DNA of 64,000 bases from Phytobacter palmae (GTDB lineage: Bacteria > Pseudomonadota > Gammaproteobacteria > Enterobacterales > Enterobacteriaceae): the NCBI GenBank assembly GCA_900112785.1, contig FONB01000012.1, positions 1 through 64,000 of the forward strand, read 5' to 3'. Positions 36,198-47,450 of the stretch are shown here, piece by piece. The notes beneath the pieces are model-generated. The model ran no database searches, was not told the origin of the DNA, and saw nothing but the letters and a program-made list of their open reading frames with translations. Both the position numbers and the translations under genes were made by a program. Numbering within the stretch: the stretch's first letter is position 1; every line of letters starts with the position of its first letter.

Positions 36198-37631
36198 ATG
36201 GCTTCTATTAGTAACCTTGGTGTAGGTTCCGGTCTGGATCTAACCACGTTGTACAACAACCTGGAAGCAGCTGAAAACACCAAGCTGACAACGATTACCA
36301 ACCAGAAGACCACATATACCGCTCAATTAAGTGCGTATGGTAAGTTGCAAAGTGCCTTAACCAGCCTGCAAACCGCAACAGCGGCGTTGGGTAAAGCAGC
36401 TACATGGAACTCAACAACAGTTAATAGTACTAACACGTCTTTCTCTACGGCCACGACCAGTGATGCAACCGTAGGGAATTATACTGTTAACGTAAGTCAG
36501 GTGGCGAAAGCGCAAGTACTGATGTCATCCAGTATTGCCAGCAATACCACACAGCTTGGCGGAACGACGACTGACAATACTCGTACTATTACCATTACCC
36601 AGCCGGGGACGAAAACGCCGCTGACGGTAAAATTATCAGATTCTGAAACGTCATTGACCGGTATCGCTAATGCCATCAACAAAGCGAATGGCAACGTTAC
36701 CGCGACGGTAATGAAGGCAACTGATGGCGACTATCGCCTGATGCTGACCTCAAAATCGACCGGTACCGATTATGATATGACAGTCACCGTTACAGGCGAT
36801 GATACCCTGCAACAGAAGATTGGTCATGACAGCAGCACGACTGCCCTTACCGTGCAGACACAGTCTCAGAATGCGAAGCTCTCCATTAATAATGTTGCGA
36901 TTGAACGTGCAAGCAACACCATTACTGATGCATTGCCCGGTGTGACACTGACGCTCAAATCAAAAAGTACAGCAGATGAAACGCTGAGTATCGGCCGTGC
37001 AACGGACGCTAACACCACGGCTATTAATAACTGGGTTACCGCCTATAACTCACTGCAATCCACCATCGCAAGCGTAACGAAGTATGTTGCCGTGGATGCA
37101 GGTGCTGATAGCCAGTCCTCCAGTAACGGCGCGCTGCTGGGCGATTCGAACGTGCGTTCGATTCAATCGCAACTGCGTTCCCTGCTGACAGATGTACAAA
37201 GCCAGAGCGGCAATTACAAAATTCTGGCTCAACTTGGGATTACCCAGAATCCGGTCACCGGTTCCGATGGCTCAACCGGAACATTAACGGTGGATTCGAC
37301 CAAGTTATCGAAAGCGTTAACCGACAACCCGGACCTGGTACAGGCCTATTTTATTGGTGACGGTAGTAAGACTGGTTTAGCGACCAAGATGAACAATACC
37401 CTGACGTCGATGCTGAGCACCGCGACAGGTAAAACGGGCGTTATCCAGAATGCGCAAGACGGTATTAACAAGACCATTAAGACTCTTGATCAGCGTTATA
37501 CCGATATGGAAGCAACAATTGAAGCAACCATGGCGCGCTACAAGGCGCAATTTACTGCGCTTGACACAATGGTCAGTAAGTTAAACAGTACCGCAACTTA
37601 CTTAACGCAGCAGTTTAGTTCCCGCAGTTAA
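36198..37631 (+). CDS. fliD: FliD, flagellar filament cap
   Basis: 477 aa from the ATG at 36198, which has AAGGA 9 bp upstream; a frame 147 bp longer covers the promoter and is rejected. N-terminal FliD domain (ISNLGVGSGLDLTTLYNNLE, AENTKLTTITNQKTTYTAQL), Thr/Ser-rich middle, and a C-terminal helical domain (YTDMEATIEATMARYKAQFT, LTQQFSSRS). A pentameric cap (hexameric in E. coli) folds incoming flagellin at the filament tip. Lacks cysteine, as usual for filament parts. Confidence 0.96.
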   Translation: MASISNLGVGSGLDLTTLYNNLEAAENTKLTTITNQKTTYTAQLSAYGKLQSALTSLQTATAALGKAATWNSTTVNSTNTSFSTATTSDATVGNYTVNVSQVAKAQVLMSSSIASNTTQLGGTTTDNTRTITITQPGTKTPLTVKLSDSETSLTGIANAINKANGNVTATVMKATDGDYRLMLTSKSTGTDYDMTVTVTGDDTLQQKIGHDSSTTALTVQTQSQNAKLSINNVAIERASNTITDALPGVTLTLKSKSTADETLSIGRATDANTTAINNWVTAYNSLQSTIASVTKYVAVDAGADSQSSSNGALLGDSNVRSIQSQLRSLLTDVQSQSGNYKILAQLGITQNPVTGSDGSTGTLTVDSTKLSKALTDNPDLVQAYFIGDGSKTGLATKMNNTLTSMLSTATGKTGVIQNAQDGINKTIKTLDQRYTDMEATIEATMARYKAQFTALDTMVSKLNSTATYLTQQFSSRS

Positions 37632-37640
37632 GGATTTGAT

Positions 37641-38051
37641 ATGTATAGTCAAAGTGGTGCTAATTCGTACCAAAAAGTCGGGCTGGAAAGTGCTGTAATG
37701 AGCGCAAGCCCACATCAGCTTATTGTCATGCTTTTTGACGGGGCACATAGTGCCCTTGTCCGGGCACGACTTTTCCTCGAGCAAGGGGATTTGGTGTCAA
37801 AAGGCCAGGCACTTTCACATGCTATCAGCATTATAGATAACGGTCTCAAGGCAGGGCTGGACATGGATGTTGAGGGTGAGCTCCCTCGAAATATGGCATC
37901 GCTTTACGACTATATGGTGCGCCGTTTGTTACAGTCAAACCTGCATAACGACGTGGAAGGCATCATCGAGGTAGAGGGACTGCTGAACAATATCGCTGAT
38001 GCGTGGAAACAAATTAACACATCGGCTTCTACTCATCAGGACATGCGTTGA
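37641..38051 (+). CDS. fliS: FliS, flagellin export chaperone
   Basis: 136 aa, four-helix bundle. YQKVGLESAVMSASPHQLIV and MLFDGAHSALVRARLFLEQG are family signatures. It binds the C-terminal D0 helix of FliC and prevents premature polymerisation. The stop overlaps the fliT ATG as TGATG-type coupling. Confidence 0.96.
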   Translation: MYSQSGANSYQKVGLESAVMSASPHQLIVMLFDGAHSALVRARLFLEQGDLVSKGQALSHAISIIDNGLKAGLDMDVEGELPRNMASLYDYMVRRLLQSNLHNDVEGIIEVEGLLNNIADAWKQINTSASTHQDMR

Positions 38052-38413
38052 TGACTAACTTCATCCCATCTCTTACCGACTGGCATGCGTTGCATGCTCT
38101 GAGCATCACCATGCTAAATCTCGCCCATTCAGGTAAATGGGATGAATTGATTGAACAGGAAGTCAACTACGTACAGCTTGTAGAGAGTATTGCCCGCAAT
38201 CCGATTTCACCAGGCAACAAACTACAAACTCAGCAGGCTAAAGAGCTGCTGGGAATGGTGTTGTCAAATGAAGCCGAACTCAAGGTGCTGTTACAGCACC
38301 GAATGGAAGAGCTGCGCCATCTGATTGATAAAACAGGTAAGCAACAGTCTCTGACCACAGCTTATGGTAATTTGTCCGGGAAAATCTTATTCCCAAATAA
38401 TTTAAATCAGTAA
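38051..38413 (+). CDS. fliT: FliT, FliD chaperone and FlhDC antagonist
   Basis: 120 aa from the ATG at 38051, which shares a base with the fliS stop. Helical protein with HSGKWDELIEQEVNYVQLVE and the C-terminal LLQHRMEELRHLI helix. FliT escorts FliD to the export gate and, when free, blocks FlhD4C2. It is more diverged from E. coli FliT than the neighbouring proteins, as is common for this gene. Confidence 0.9.
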   Translation: MTNFIPSLTDWHALHALSITMLNLAHSGKWDELIEQEVNYVQLVESIARNPISPGNKLQTQQAKELLGMVLSNEAELKVLLQHRMEELRHLIDKTGKQQSLTTAYGNLSGKILFPNNLNQ

Positions 38414-38440
38414 CCACCAATCTGATGGTTTTCTTCCATA

Positions 38441-38471
38441 CTCCAGAAGTCCAATGACGCGACTTCTGGAG
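38441..38471 (+). promoter_or_regulatory. Hairpin directly upstream of the amyA ribosome site
   Basis: CTCCAGAAGT and ACTTCTGGAG form a 10-bp perfect stem with an 11-base loop. It ends 3 bases before the AAGGAAG ribosome site of amyA. It has no T tract, so it is not a classic terminator; it may affect translation or mRNA stability. Confidence 0.5.
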
Positions 38472-38479
38472 CAAGGAAG

Positions 38480-39967
38480 ATGAACAACCCCACTTTATTG
38501 CAGACCTTTCACTGGTATTACCCCGACGGCGGCAAGTTGTGGCCTGAACTTCAGGCGCGTGCTGCCAGTTTAAGGGATCTTGGCATCAACATGGTCTGGT
38601 TACCGCCTGCGTATAAAGGCGCCTCCGGCGGCTATTCTGTGGGTTATGACACCTACGATCTCTTTGATTTAGGTGAATTTGATCAAAAGGGATCTGTGGC
38701 CACAAAATATGGCGATAAGGATCAGCTTCACGCCGCTATCGACGCACTCCACAGCCATGGCATTGCTGTTCTCCTGGATGTGGTGGTAAACCATAAAATG
38801 GGCGCCGATGAAAAAGAGGCGATTCGCGTTAATCGTGTGAACGAACAAGACCGGACACAAATTGACGACACCGTGCTGGAATGCGAAGCCTGGACGCGCT
38901 ATACCTTCCCTGCCCGCCAGGGCAAATATTCAAAATTTATCTGGGATTTCAAGTGCTTTAGCGGAATCGACCATATTGAAAATCCCACAGAAGACGGCGT
39001 CTTTAAAATCATCAATGATTACACCGGCGAAGGCTGGAACGATCAGGTAGATGACGAGATGGGTAACTTTGATTACCTGATGGGGGCGAATATCGATTTT
39101 CGTAACCGGGCCGTGACCGAAGAGATCAAATACTGGGCGCGCTGGGTGATGGATCAGACGCACTGTGACGGTTTTCGCCTTGATGCCGTGAAACATATTC
39201 CCGCCTGGTTCTATAAAGAATGGATAGAACATGTTCAGGATGTGGCGCCTGAGCCCCTGTTTATCGTCGCCGAATACTGGTCTCACGACGTAGATAAATT
39301 GCAGCAGTACATTGATCAGGTTGAGGGCAAGACCATGCTGTTCGACGCGCCGCTGCATATGAATTTTCATGAAGCGTCAAAGCAGGGCAGCGACTACGAT
39401 ATGAGCCAGATTTTTACCGGTACTCTGGTAGAAGCAGACCCGTTTCATGCCGTGACGCTGGTCGCTAATCATGACACGCAGCCTCTTCAGGCGCTGGAAG
39501 CGCCGGTAGAAGCCTGGTTTAAGCCCCTGGCCTATGCCCTCATTCTGCTACGGGAAAACGGCGTACCGTCTGTGTTCTACCCGGATCTGTTTGGCGCAAG
39601 TTACGAAGATACAGGTGGCGATGGTGGAACACACCGTGTCGATATGCCAGTTATCGAAAAGCTGGACCAACTCATCCTTGCTCGCCAGCGCTTTGCCCAC
39701 GGTGTGCAGAGACTCTGGTTCGATCATCCGAACTGTATCGCCTTTAGCCGTAGCGGGACGCAAGACAATCCTGGCTGTGTTGTCGTGATGTCTAACGGTG
39801 ATGACGGCGAGAAAACGCTAAATCTCGGTGCGAACTACGGCAATAAAGTGTGGCGTGATTATCTGGGATATCGCCAGGAGAGTGTCACCACCGATGAAAA
39901 CGGTGAAGGCACATTTTGCTGTGATGGCGGGAGTGTCAGCGTCTGGGTACTGGAAGAGGTGCTGTGA
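38480..39967 (+). CDS. amyA: Cytoplasmic alpha-amylase
   Basis: 495 aa, no signal peptide. GH13 motifs in order: DVVVNHK (region I), GFRLDAVKH with the nucleophile Asp (II), FIVAEYW with the acid/base Glu (III) and LVANHDTQ (IV). It hydrolyses internal alpha-1,4 links of maltodextrins and glycogen. The position between fliT and yedD is conserved in enterics; transcription may partly come from flagellar genes. Confidence 0.97.
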   Translation: MNNPTLLQTFHWYYPDGGKLWPELQARAASLRDLGINMVWLPPAYKGASGGYSVGYDTYDLFDLGEFDQKGSVATKYGDKDQLHAAIDALHSHGIAVLLDVVVNHKMGADEKEAIRVNRVNEQDRTQIDDTVLECEAWTRYTFPARQGKYSKFIWDFKCFSGIDHIENPTEDGVFKIINDYTGEGWNDQVDDEMGNFDYLMGANIDFRNRAVTEEIKYWARWVMDQTHCDGFRLDAVKHIPAWFYKEWIEHVQDVAPEPLFIVAEYWSHDVDKLQQYIDQVEGKTMLFDAPLHMNFHEASKQGSDYDMSQIFTGTLVEADPFHAVTLVANHDTQPLQALEAPVEAWFKPLAYALILLRENGVPSVFYPDLFGASYEDTGGDGGTHRVDMPVIEKLDQLILARQRFAHGVQRLWFDHPNCIAFSRSGTQDNPGCVVVMSNGDDGEKTLNLGANYGNKVWRDYLGYRQESVTTDENGEGTFCCDGGSVSVWVLEEVL

Positions 39968-40006
39968 TGAGTGCGCTGAGCGAAAGGACTCCCTCAGCGC
40001 CTTCGT

Positions 40007-40420
40007 TCAGGGTTTAACGCCAATAACCGTTTTCTTTGCCAGCGCCTGCGTGCACTCGACGGTCGGCTTATCAACCCGACGCAAGGTCATGCCGTCATAC
40101 TCCAGCTGGCTACCGTCGCGCTCAAGGCGATAGATATCGCGCTGTTGCGTCACGTTATACCAGTCATCCCCTCTGGGCATCAGCTTGCCCGGTACCGCAA
40201 TCACGCGTTGCCACTGACGGCAATCCAGCGTATCCCCTTCTGGAGTTATGATCAGCGAGGCAATAGCCTCAGGGCTGACCAGACTGCTTTGCGGTCCCAC
40301 TGTCTGCCAGTTCCCCGCCAGCCCTTCCGGGGCCGGATGCTTGACCACCGAGGTAAAATCATCCACCTGAACGCAACCACTCAGTGCCAGCATTGCGCCA
40401 ATAATCAGTTGTTTTTTCAT
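40007..40420 (-). CDS. yedD: YedD, outer-membrane lipoprotein
   Basis: 137 aa from the ATG at 40420, with AGGA just upstream; longer frames are rejected. The signal peptide MKKQLIIGAMLALSGC ends in an LSGC lipobox, so Cys16 should be lipidated. The mature protein has the conserved EGLAGNWQTVGPQSSLVSPE and EGDTLDCRQWQRVIAVPGKL segments. Function unknown; it faces away from yedE. Confidence 0.93.
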   Translation of the reverse strand: MKKQLIIGAMLALSGCVQVDDFTSVVKHPAPEGLAGNWQTVGPQSSLVSPEAIASLIITPEGDTLDCRQWQRVIAVPGKLMPRGDDWYNVTQQRDIYRLERDGSQLEYDGMTLRRVDKPTVECTQALAKKTVIGVKP

Positions 40421-40609
40421 CATCTTTCCTGCTTTTCGCGACAGAATGAGTGTGGCACTAAACGCCCTCGGCCACCAGGGTTTCATCATACCAGACCCGA
40501 ATTTTGACTGAGTACAGGTTTCCATTCATTAAACACAGGTAATATGCGCGTCCCGGGCATTTTCCGGTTCATATCTTGTTGGTTCCTTCTGAGTTCAGAG
40601 GCTAATACC

Positions 40610-41815
40610 ATGTCATGGCAACACATTAAAACGACCTTCCTGATTAAATTCTGGTCACCTGTTCCGGCGGTTATCGCAGCCGGGATCCTTTCCACCTACT
40701 ATTTCGGTATTACCGGCACCTTCTGGGCCGTGACCGGGGAATTTACCCGCTGGGGCGGCCAGCTCCTGCAACTGGCGGGCGTGCATACGGAGGAGTGGGG
40801 TTACTTCAGACTCATTCATCTTGATGGCACACCACTGACCCGGATAGACGGCATGATGATTATCGGCATGTTTGGCGGTTGCTTTGCCGCAGCCTTATGG
40901 GCAAACAACGTAAAACTACGCCTGCCGCAGCATCGTATCCGTATTATCCAGGCTATCGTCGGCGGGATTATCGCTGGCTTTGGCGCACGTCTGGCAATGG
41001 GCTGTAATCTGGCAGCCTTCTTTACCGGCATTCCACAATTCTCGCTACACGCCTGGTTTTTTGCTGTCGCCACGGCCATCGGTTCATGGATGGGCGCCCG
41101 CTTTACACTCCTCCCCCTGTTCCGCATTCCGGTAAAAATGCAGAAAGTCTCAGCGGCATCACCACTTACACAAAACGCAGACCAGGCGCGTCGGCGCTTC
41201 CGTCTGGGTATGCTGATATTCGCCGGGATGATTGGCTGGGCTCTGCTGACCGCCATGAACCAGCCGAAGCTGGGGCTGGCCATGCTGTTCGGCGTGGGCT
41301 TTGGTTTGCTGATTGAACGGGCGCAAATTTGCTTCACCTCCGCCTTCCGCGATATGTGGATAACGGGTCGTACGCTGATGGCAAAAGCCATTATTTTCGG
41401 CATGGCGGCCAGCGCGATCGGTATTTTCAGTTACATCCAGTTGGGTGTGGAAGCCAAAATCATGTGGGCCGGCCCAAATGCTGTTATCGGTGGCTTGCTG
41501 TTTGGCTTTGGCATTGTGCTGGCAGGCGGCTGTGAAACCGGCTGGATGTACCGTGCCGTTGAAGGCCAGGTACATTACTGGTGGGTCGGTCTGGGTAATG
41601 TTATAGGTTCAACCCTGCTGGCTTACTTCTGGGATGACATCTCCCCTGCACTCGCCACAAGCTGGGATAAAGTGAACCTGCTGAAAACGTTTGGTCCGCT
41701 CGGCGGATTGCTGGTGACGTACTCCCTGCTGCTTCTCGCCCTGCTCTTTGTTATTGGCTGGGAAAAACAGTTTTTCCGCCGCGCATCGCGGGCGGCAATT
41801 AAGGAGACCGCATGA
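40610..41815 (+). CDS. yedE: YedE, YeeE/YedE-family transporter
   Basis: 401 aa from the ATG at 40610; a frame 66 bp longer is rejected. About ten membrane spans, with two GC-containing signatures (GARLAMGCNLAAFFTGIPQF and GFGIVLAGGCETGWMYRA) typical of thiosulfate/sulfur-compound transporters of this family. It is proposed to act with YedF in sulfur or selenium handling; that is family knowledge. The stop overlaps the yedF ATG as ATGA. Confidence 0.95.
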   Translation: MSWQHIKTTFLIKFWSPVPAVIAAGILSTYYFGITGTFWAVTGEFTRWGGQLLQLAGVHTEEWGYFRLIHLDGTPLTRIDGMMIIGMFGGCFAAALWANNVKLRLPQHRIRIIQAIVGGIIAGFGARLAMGCNLAAFFTGIPQFSLHAWFFAVATAIGSWMGARFTLLPLFRIPVKMQKVSAASPLTQNADQARRRFRLGMLIFAGMIGWALLTAMNQPKLGLAMLFGVGFGLLIERAQICFTSAFRDMWITGRTLMAKAIIFGMAASAIGIFSYIQLGVEAKIMWAGPNAVIGGLLFGFGIVLAGGCETGWMYRAVEGQVHYWWVGLGNVIGSTLLAYFWDDISPALATSWDKVNLLKTFGPLGGLLVTYSLLLLALLFVIGWEKQFFRRASRAAIKETA

Positions 41816-42042
41816 ATATCGTACCCGATTACCGTCTGGATATGACGGGTGAACCCTGCCCTTACCCGGCGGTAGCGACGCTGGAAGCACTGCCGCAGCT
41901 AAAAAAAGGCGAGATTCTGGAGGTCGTCAGCGACTGCCCGCAGTCAATCAATAACATCCCCGTCGATGCGCGAAACCATGGCTATACGGTACTGGACATC
42001 CAGCAGGATGGACCAACAATTCGCTATATGATTCAGAAATAG
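41812..42042 (+). CDS. yedF: YedF, TusA/SirA-family sulfur carrier-like protein
   Basis: 76 aa. The family CPxP motif is present as C16-P-Y-P, in a RLDMTGEPCPYPAVATLEA context, and the Cys is the likely sulfur acceptor. Ends GPTIRYMIQK. Translationally coupled to yedE, consistent with a transporter-carrier pair. Confidence 0.95.
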   Translation: MNIVPDYRLDMTGEPCPYPAVATLEALPQLKKGEILEVVSDCPQSINNIPVDARNHGYTVLDIQQDGPTIRYMIQK

Positions 42043-42066
42043 GGAAAACACGGCAAAAGGAAGGCT

Positions 42067-42116
42067 CACCGGAAATCTTTCGGTGAAAAAAGTGACTGCC
42101 CCGGATGGGGCAGTCA
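42067..42116. terminator. Terminator pair between convergent yedF and fliE
   Basis: Two hairpins lie in the 83-bp gap: CACCG with CGGTG (42067-42085) followed by AAAAAA, and TGACTGCCCC with GGGGCAGTCA (42093-42116). They should stop transcription from both sides. Confidence 0.7.
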
Positions 42117-42125
42117 GTAAACAAA

Positions 42126-42446
42126 CTAAACCTGCATATTCATGATGTCCTGATAGGCCGAAACAAGTTTGTTACGTACCTGGACACCCATCTGCAGGGA
42201 AATGGATGATTTCTGTAGGTCGGTCATTACGTCATTCAACGCCACGCCCGGTTCGCCAAGGGTGAATTTTTCAGCCTGTGTACGCGCTGCGGTCTGCGTA
42301 TCGCTGATTCGGTCCAGCGCGGCATGCAATTGCCCGGCAAAACTCACCGTCTGAACGCTGTCAGCGTTATCAACACTTTGATTTTTCGCCAGACTTGCCG
42401 TCGACTGCAGTTGGCTGATAACGCTTTCTATACCCTGAATTGCCAT
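42126..42446 (-). CDS. fliE: FliE, hook-basal body rod junction protein
   Basis: 106 aa. IESVISQLQ at the start, [20 protein letters not shown] in the middle and the conserved C-terminal [20 protein letters not shown]. It connects the MS ring (FliF) to the proximal rod. Transcribed divergently from fliF; the 227 bp between them should contain FlhDC-controlled class 2 promoters, though I could not assign boxes with confidence. Confidence 0.96.
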   Translation of the reverse strand: MAIQGIESVISQLQSTASLAKNQSVDNADSVQTVSFAGQLHAALDRISDTQTAARTQAEKFTLGEPGVALNDVMTDLQKSSISLQMGVQVRNKLVSAYQDIMNMQV

Positions 42447-42673
42447 GGATTATCCCCGGATGGTTTGATACGCGGATAAGGTTACCAGTTCGTCAATAAG
42501 ATAATGGCGGTAAATAACGATAAAAAACCAGGTTATTTGAGGCATAGAAAATTCTGAATCATCAAATAATGGCATAGCCATGTTAATGGACAAATTTCGA
42601 GTTTGCCGATCCGGGAGTCTGTTTTGTTTCACTACTCAAATAACAACATCCACCCTGAGTTACGAGGTGCGCA

Positions 42674-44365
42674 ATGAGTGCGACTGCAACTTCTGCACCA
42701 CAGAATAAATCTCTGGAGTGGCTCAACCGCTTGCGCGCGAACCCCAGGATCCCATTAATGGTGGCGGCGGCAGCAGCCGTTGCTATCGTCGTCGCCATGG
42801 TACTGTGGGCGAAAAGCCCTGACTACCGCACCCTTTATAGCAACCTCTCCGACCAGGACGGCGGGGCTATCGTTACCCAATTAACGCAAATGAATATCCC
42901 CTACCGTTTCTCTGAGAACGGTGGGGCTATTGAAGTTCCGGCAGATAAAGTTCACGAACTGCGTCTGCGTCTCGCGCAACAGGGTCTGCCAAAAGGCGGT
43001 GCTGTCGGTTTCGAATTGCTGGATCAGGAAAAATTTGGCATCAGCCAGTTCAGCGAGCAGGTTAACTATCAGCGCGCGCTGGAAGGCGAACTGGCTCGCA
43101 CCATTGAAACACTGGGTCCGGTGAAAACCGCACGCGTCCACCTCGCGATGCCAAAACCGTCTTTATTCGTGCGTGAACAAAAATCGCCCTCTGCCTCGAT
43201 CACAGTCAACCTGGCACCGGGTCGCGCCATGGATGACGGTCAAATCACGGCGATTGTTCACCTGGTTTCCAGCGCCGTTGCTGGTCTGCCGCCGGGTAAT
43301 GTGACCGTAGTTGATCAGAGTGGTCGCCTGTTAACGCAGTCGAACACCGCTGGCCGTGACCTGAACGATGCGCAGTTGAAATACGCAGCAGATGTCGAAG
43401 GCCGCGTACAGCGTCGTATTGAATCCATTCTTGCGCCCATCGTCGGTAACGGTAACGTCCACGCCCAGGTTACTGCGCAGATTGATTTCGCGAACAAAGA
43501 ACAAACCGAAGAGCAATACCAGCCAAACGGCGATGCCTCTCAGGCGGTGCTGCGTTCTCGCCAGACCAATGAAAGCGAGCAGATTGGTGGAAGTTATCCG
43601 GGCGGCGTACCGGGTGCGCTGTCTAACCAGCCTGCCCCGGCCAATGCTGCACCGATAACCACGCCACAGGCGAATCAGCAGAACGGACAGCAAAATCAAA
43701 ATGGTCAGCAGACGGCATCTTCAACCACAAACAACACAGTGCCGCGCAATACCACCCGTAACGAAACGGCAAACTACGAAGTAGACCGCACCATTCGTCA
43801 CACCAAGATGAATGTCGGCGATATTGAGCGTCTCTCTGTGGCCGTAGTGGTGAACTACCGCACCCTGGCAGATGGCAAGACCGAAGCGCTGACCGCTGAC
43901 CAGCTTAAGCAAATTGAAGACCTGACCCGCGAAGCCATGGGCTACACCGAAAAACGCGGCGATACCCTGAACGTGGTGAACTCACCGTTCAACGCAACCG
44001 ACGATGTGGGTGGTCAACTTCCATTCTGGCAACAGCAGAGCTTCATCGATCAGATGTTGACTGCAGGTCGCTGGCTGCTGGTTCTGATTGTCGCCTGGCT
44101 GCTGTGGCGTAAAGCAGTTCGCCCGCAACTGGTTCGCCGTCAGGAAGAGGCGAAAGCGATACAGGAAGCGCAGCGCGCCCGTGCTGAAATTGAAGAGTCC
44201 GTGGAAGTTCGTCTCAGTAAAGACGAACAACTCCAGCAGCGTCGTAATAATCAGCGTCTGAGTGCCGAGGTGATGAGCCAACGCATTCGTGAGATGTCAG
44301 ACAACGATCCGCGCGTTGTGGCGCTGGTCATTCGCCAGTGGATGAGTACTGAAAATGAGCAATAA
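42674..44365 (+). CDS. fliF: FliF, flagellar MS-ring protein
   Basis: 563 aa. Membrane spans at about residues 30-50 and 455-475 flank the periplasmic ring-building motifs ([60 protein letters not shown]). A Gln/Asn/Pro-rich linker lies at about 310-360. The C-terminal tail that binds FliG ([15 protein letters not shown]) is intact. First gene of the long fliFGHIJK block; overlaps fliG by 11 bp. Confidence 0.97.
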   Translation: MSATATSAPQNKSLEWLNRLRANPRIPLMVAAAAAVAIVVAMVLWAKSPDYRTLYSNLSDQDGGAIVTQLTQMNIPYRFSENGGAIEVPADKVHELRLRLAQQGLPKGGAVGFELLDQEKFGISQFSEQVNYQRALEGELARTIETLGPVKTARVHLAMPKPSLFVREQKSPSASITVNLAPGRAMDDGQITAIVHLVSSAVAGLPPGNVTVVDQSGRLLTQSNTAGRDLNDAQLKYAADVEGRVQRRIESILAPIVGNGNVHAQVTAQIDFANKEQTEEQYQPNGDASQAVLRSRQTNESEQIGGSYPGGVPGALSNQPAPANAAPITTPQANQQNGQQNQNGQQTASSTTNNTVPRNTTRNETANYEVDRTIRHTKMNVGDIERLSVAVVVNYRTLADGKTEALTADQLKQIEDLTREAMGYTEKRGDTLNVVNSPFNATDDVGGQLPFWQQQSFIDQMLTAGRWLLVLIVAWLLWRKAVRPQLVRRQEEAKAIQEAQRARAEIEESVEVRLSKDEQLQQRRNNQRLSAEVMSQRIREMSDNDPRVVALVIRQWMSTENEQ

Positions 44366-45362
44366 TGCAACCGGCCTTACCGGTACCGATAAAAGCGTCA
44401 TTCTGCTAATGACCATTGGAGAAGATCGCGCAGCGGAAGTGTTCAAGCATCTGTCCCAGCGGGAAGTGCAGCATCTCAGTACCGCCATGGCCAGCATGCG
44501 TCAGTTCTCTAATAAACAGTTAGTGGAAGTACTGCAGGAATTCGAGGGCGAGGCGGAGCAATTCGCTGCGCTGAATATCAACGCCAACGACTACCTGCGT
44601 ACGGTACTGGTGAAAGCGCTCGGCGAAGAGCGTGCCGCCAGCCTGCTGGAAGATATTCTCGAAACCCGCGATACCACAAGCGGTATCGAGACGCTCAACT
44701 TTATGGAACCACAGAGTGCCGCCGACCTTATTCGCGACGAGCACCCGCAGATTATCGCCACCATCCTTGTCCACCTCAAACGTGGTCAGGCTGCCGATAT
44801 TCTTGCCTTGTTTGATGAGCGTCTGCGCCATGACGTCATGCTGCGTATCGCCACGTTCGGTGGCGTACAGCCAGCCGCGCTGGCCGAACTGACCGAAGTA
44901 CTCAACAACCTGCTCGACGGCCAGAATCTCAAGCGCAGCAAAATGGGCGGCGTGAGAACGGCGGCGGAGATCATCAACCTGATGAAAACCCAGCAGGAAG
45001 AAGCTGTTATTTCTGCGGTTCGCGAATTCGATGGCGAGCTGGCACAAAAAATTATCGACGAGATGTTCCTGTTCGAAAACCTCGTGGATGTGGACGACCG
45101 CAGTATCCAGCGCCTGCTGCAGGAAGTGGATTCCGAATCCCTGCTTATCGCGCTCAAAGGCTCCGAAGCACCGCTGCGCGACAAGTTCCTGCGCAACATG
45201 TCTCAGCGTGCGGCGGATATCCTGCGCGACGACCTTGCCAACCGTGGCCCGGTCCGTCTGTCGCAGGTGGAAAACGAGCAGAAAGCCATTCTGCTTATTG
45301 TTCGTCGTCTGGCCGAAACCGGCGAGATGGTAATTGGCAGCGGCGAGGATACCTATGTCTAA
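44355..45362 (+). CDS. fliG: FliG, motor switch protein
   Basis: 335 aa. Contains [20 protein letters not shown], the middle-domain EHPQ motif ([16 protein letters not shown]), and the C-terminal torque helix with charged residues ([20 protein letters not shown]). It couples the MotA stator to rotor FliM-FliN. Start overlaps fliF; stop overlaps the start of fliH. Confidence 0.97.
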   Translation: MSNNATGLTGTDKSVILLMTIGEDRAAEVFKHLSQREVQHLSTAMASMRQFSNKQLVEVLQEFEGEAEQFAALNINANDYLRTVLVKALGEERAASLLEDILETRDTTSGIETLNFMEPQSAADLIRDEHPQIIATILVHLKRGQAADILALFDERLRHDVMLRIATFGGVQPAALAELTEVLNNLLDGQNLKRSKMGGVRTAAEIINLMKTQQEEAVISAVREFDGELAQKIIDEMFLFENLVDVDDRSIQRLLQEVDSESLLIALKGSEAPLRDKFLRNMSQRAADILRDDLANRGPVRLSQVENEQKAILLIVRRLAETGEMVIGSGEDTYV

Positions 45363-46059
45363 TGAATTGCCGTGGAAGATCTGGACGCCAGAAGACCTTG
45401 CTGTACCAGTACCGGAGTTTATCGCCGCCCTCTCCACTAGCGATGAACCGGGTGTAGAGGTCGAAGACGAACAATCTGCTGAGCAAAAGCGTCAGCAGCA
45501 GTTGGCTCAGATACAGATGCAGGCGCATGAAGCAGGCTATAATGCAGGTCTGGCAGAAGGCAGACAAAAAGGCCAGGAGCAAGGTTACCAGGAAGGCCTC
45601 GCTCAGGGCTATGAAAATGGTATGAACCAGGCGCGCCAGCAGCAGGCACCTATCCATGCCCGCATGCAACAACTGGTTAGCGAATTTCAGTACACCCTGG
45701 ATGCGCTGGACAGCGTGATTGCCTCCCGCCTGATGCAGATGGCGCTTGAAGCCGCGCGTCAGGTCATCGGCCAGGCCGCGTGCGTGGATAACGGCGCCCT
45801 GATTAAACAAATCCAGATGCTGCTGCAACAGGAACCTCTGTTCAGCGGTAAACCGCAGTTGCGCGTGCATCCTGATGATTTGCAACGCGTAGAAGAGATG
45901 CTTGGCGCGACACTTAGCCTGCATGGCTGGCGTCTGCGCGGTGACCCGACCCTGCATCCAGGTGGCTGCAAAGTCTCTGCCGATGAGGGCGATCTCGACG
46001 CCAGCGTAGCAACGCGCTGGCAGGAACTGTGCCGTCTTGCGGCACCGGGAGTCGTTTGA
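45355..46059 (+). CDS. fliH: FliH, export ATPase regulator
   Basis: 234 aa from the ATG at 45355, inside the fliG 3' end; the frame's earlier start is rejected. The N-terminal export-gate motif [11 protein letters not shown] is present, then a glycine-repeat helix of the GxxxG type ([20 protein letters not shown]), and a C-terminal V-ATPase-E-like domain. It holds FliI at the export gate and C ring. Confidence 0.95.
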   Translation: MSNELPWKIWTPEDLAVPVPEFIAALSTSDEPGVEVEDEQSAEQKRQQQLAQIQMQAHEAGYNAGLAEGRQKGQEQGYQEGLAQGYENGMNQARQQQAPIHARMQQLVSEFQYTLDALDSVIASRLMQMALEAARQVIGQAACVDNGALIKQIQMLLQQEPLFSGKPQLRVHPDDLQRVEEMLGATLSLHGWRLRGDPTLHPGGCKVSADEGDLDASVATRWQELCRLAAPGVV

Positions 46060-47429
46060 TGACTGCACGTCTGACCCGATGGCTGACTTCGCTCGATAAT
46101 TTCGAAGCCCGCATGGCGCAACTGCCATCCGTGCGTCGTTATGGTCGTTTGACGCGTGCTACCGGTCTGGTGCTGGAAGCAACAGGTCTGCAACTGCCCC
46201 TGGGCGCTACCTGCGTTATTGAACGTCAGGAAAACGGCGAAACCAGAGAAGTCGAAAGCGAAGTTGTCGGCTTTAACGGGCAGCGCCTGTTCCTTATGCC
46301 ACTCGAAGAAGTGGAAGGCATCCTTCCCGGCGCTCGCGTCTATGCGAAAAGTATTCTTGGCGATGGTTTGCAAAGCAGCAAACAACTGCCGCTTGGCCCT
46401 GCCCTTCTTGGTCGTGTACTGGATGGTAGCGGCAAACCACTCGATGGCATGCCGACACCGGATACCGGTGAAACCGGCGCGCTGATCACCCAGCCGTTCA
46501 ACCCGCTACAACGTACCGCTATCGAACATGTGCTGGATACCGGCGTGCGCGCCATCAACGCCTTGTTAACGGTAGGTCGCGGCCAGCGTATGGGGCTGTT
46601 TGCCGGTTCCGGCGTGGGTAAGAGCGTTTTATTAGGCATGATGGCCCGCTATACCCAGGCTGACGTTATCGTGGTCGGGCTTATCGGTGAGCGTGGCCGT
46701 GAAGTCAAGGATTTTATCGAGAATATCCTTGGTGCCGACGGTCGCGCTCGTTCAGTTGTGATCGCCGCACCTGCGGATGTCTCGCCGTTATTACGTATGC
46801 AGGGGGCGGCCTACGCCACCCGCATTGCGGAAGATTTTCGCGACCGCGGTCAGCACGTTCTGCTGATAATGGATTCCCTGACGCGTTATGCGATGGCCCA
46901 GCGCGAGATCGCGCTGGCGATCGGCGAGCCGCCAGCCACCAAAGGTTATCCACCCTCCGTCTTTGCCAAATTACCGGCGCTGGTGGAACGTGCAGGCAAC
47001 GGTATTAGCGGCGGTGGCTCCATTACCGCGTTTTATACCGTCCTGACCGAAGGGGATGACCAACAGGATCCTATTGCCGACTCAGCGCGCGCCATTCTGG
47101 ATGGACATATCGTACTGTCCCGACGGCTGGCAGAGGCAGGACACTACCCTGCCATCGACATCGAAGCGTCTATCAGTCGTGCGATGACGGCCCTGATTAC
47201 GGAAAAACATTACGCCAGAGTAAGAAATTTCAAACAGCTGTTGTCGAGCTTCCAGCGAAACCGTGATCTGGTGAGCGTTGGCGCATACGCGCGCGGCAGT
47301 GACCCGATGCTGGATAAAGCTATCGCATTGTGGCCGCAGCTTGAGGCTTTTTTACAACAAGGCATTTTCGAACGTGCCGGGTGGGAAGATTCAATACAAG
47401 CCCTTGAACTTATTTTCCCGAACGCATAA
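46059..47429 (+). CDS. fliI: FliI, flagellar export ATPase
   Basis: 456 aa from the ATG at 46059 (TGATG overlap with fliH). Walker [15 protein letters not shown], catalytic Glu in [13 protein letters not shown], Walker [18 protein letters not shown], and the [18 protein letters not shown] segment shared with F1 beta subunits. Forms the hexamer that unfolds and delivers export substrates. Confidence 0.97.
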   Translation: MTARLTRWLTSLDNFEARMAQLPSVRRYGRLTRATGLVLEATGLQLPLGATCVIERQENGETREVESEVVGFNGQRLFLMPLEEVEGILPGARVYAKSILGDGLQSSKQLPLGPALLGRVLDGSGKPLDGMPTPDTGETGALITQPFNPLQRTAIEHVLDTGVRAINALLTVGRGQRMGLFAGSGVGKSVLLGMMARYTQADVIVVGLIGERGREVKDFIENILGADGRARSVVIAAPADVSPLLRMQGAAYATRIAEDFRDRGQHVLLIMDSLTRYAMAQREIALAIGEPPATKGYPPSVFAKLPALVERAGNGISGGGSITAFYTVLTEGDDQQDPIADSARAILDGHIVLSRRLAEAGHYPAIDIEASISRAMTALITEKHYARVRNFKQLLSSFQRNRDLVSVGAYARGSDPMLDKAIALWPQLEAFLQQGIFERAGWEDSIQALELIFPNA

Positions 47430-47450
47430 CGCAGTGGGAGAGCGACGAAT

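Noticed and set aside
44520..46385. Long minus-strand frames (305, 277 and 208 aa) opposite fliG, fliH and fliI
   Set aside because: They are antisense shadows of highly conserved flagellar genes with strong third-position bias; composition is not protein-like.
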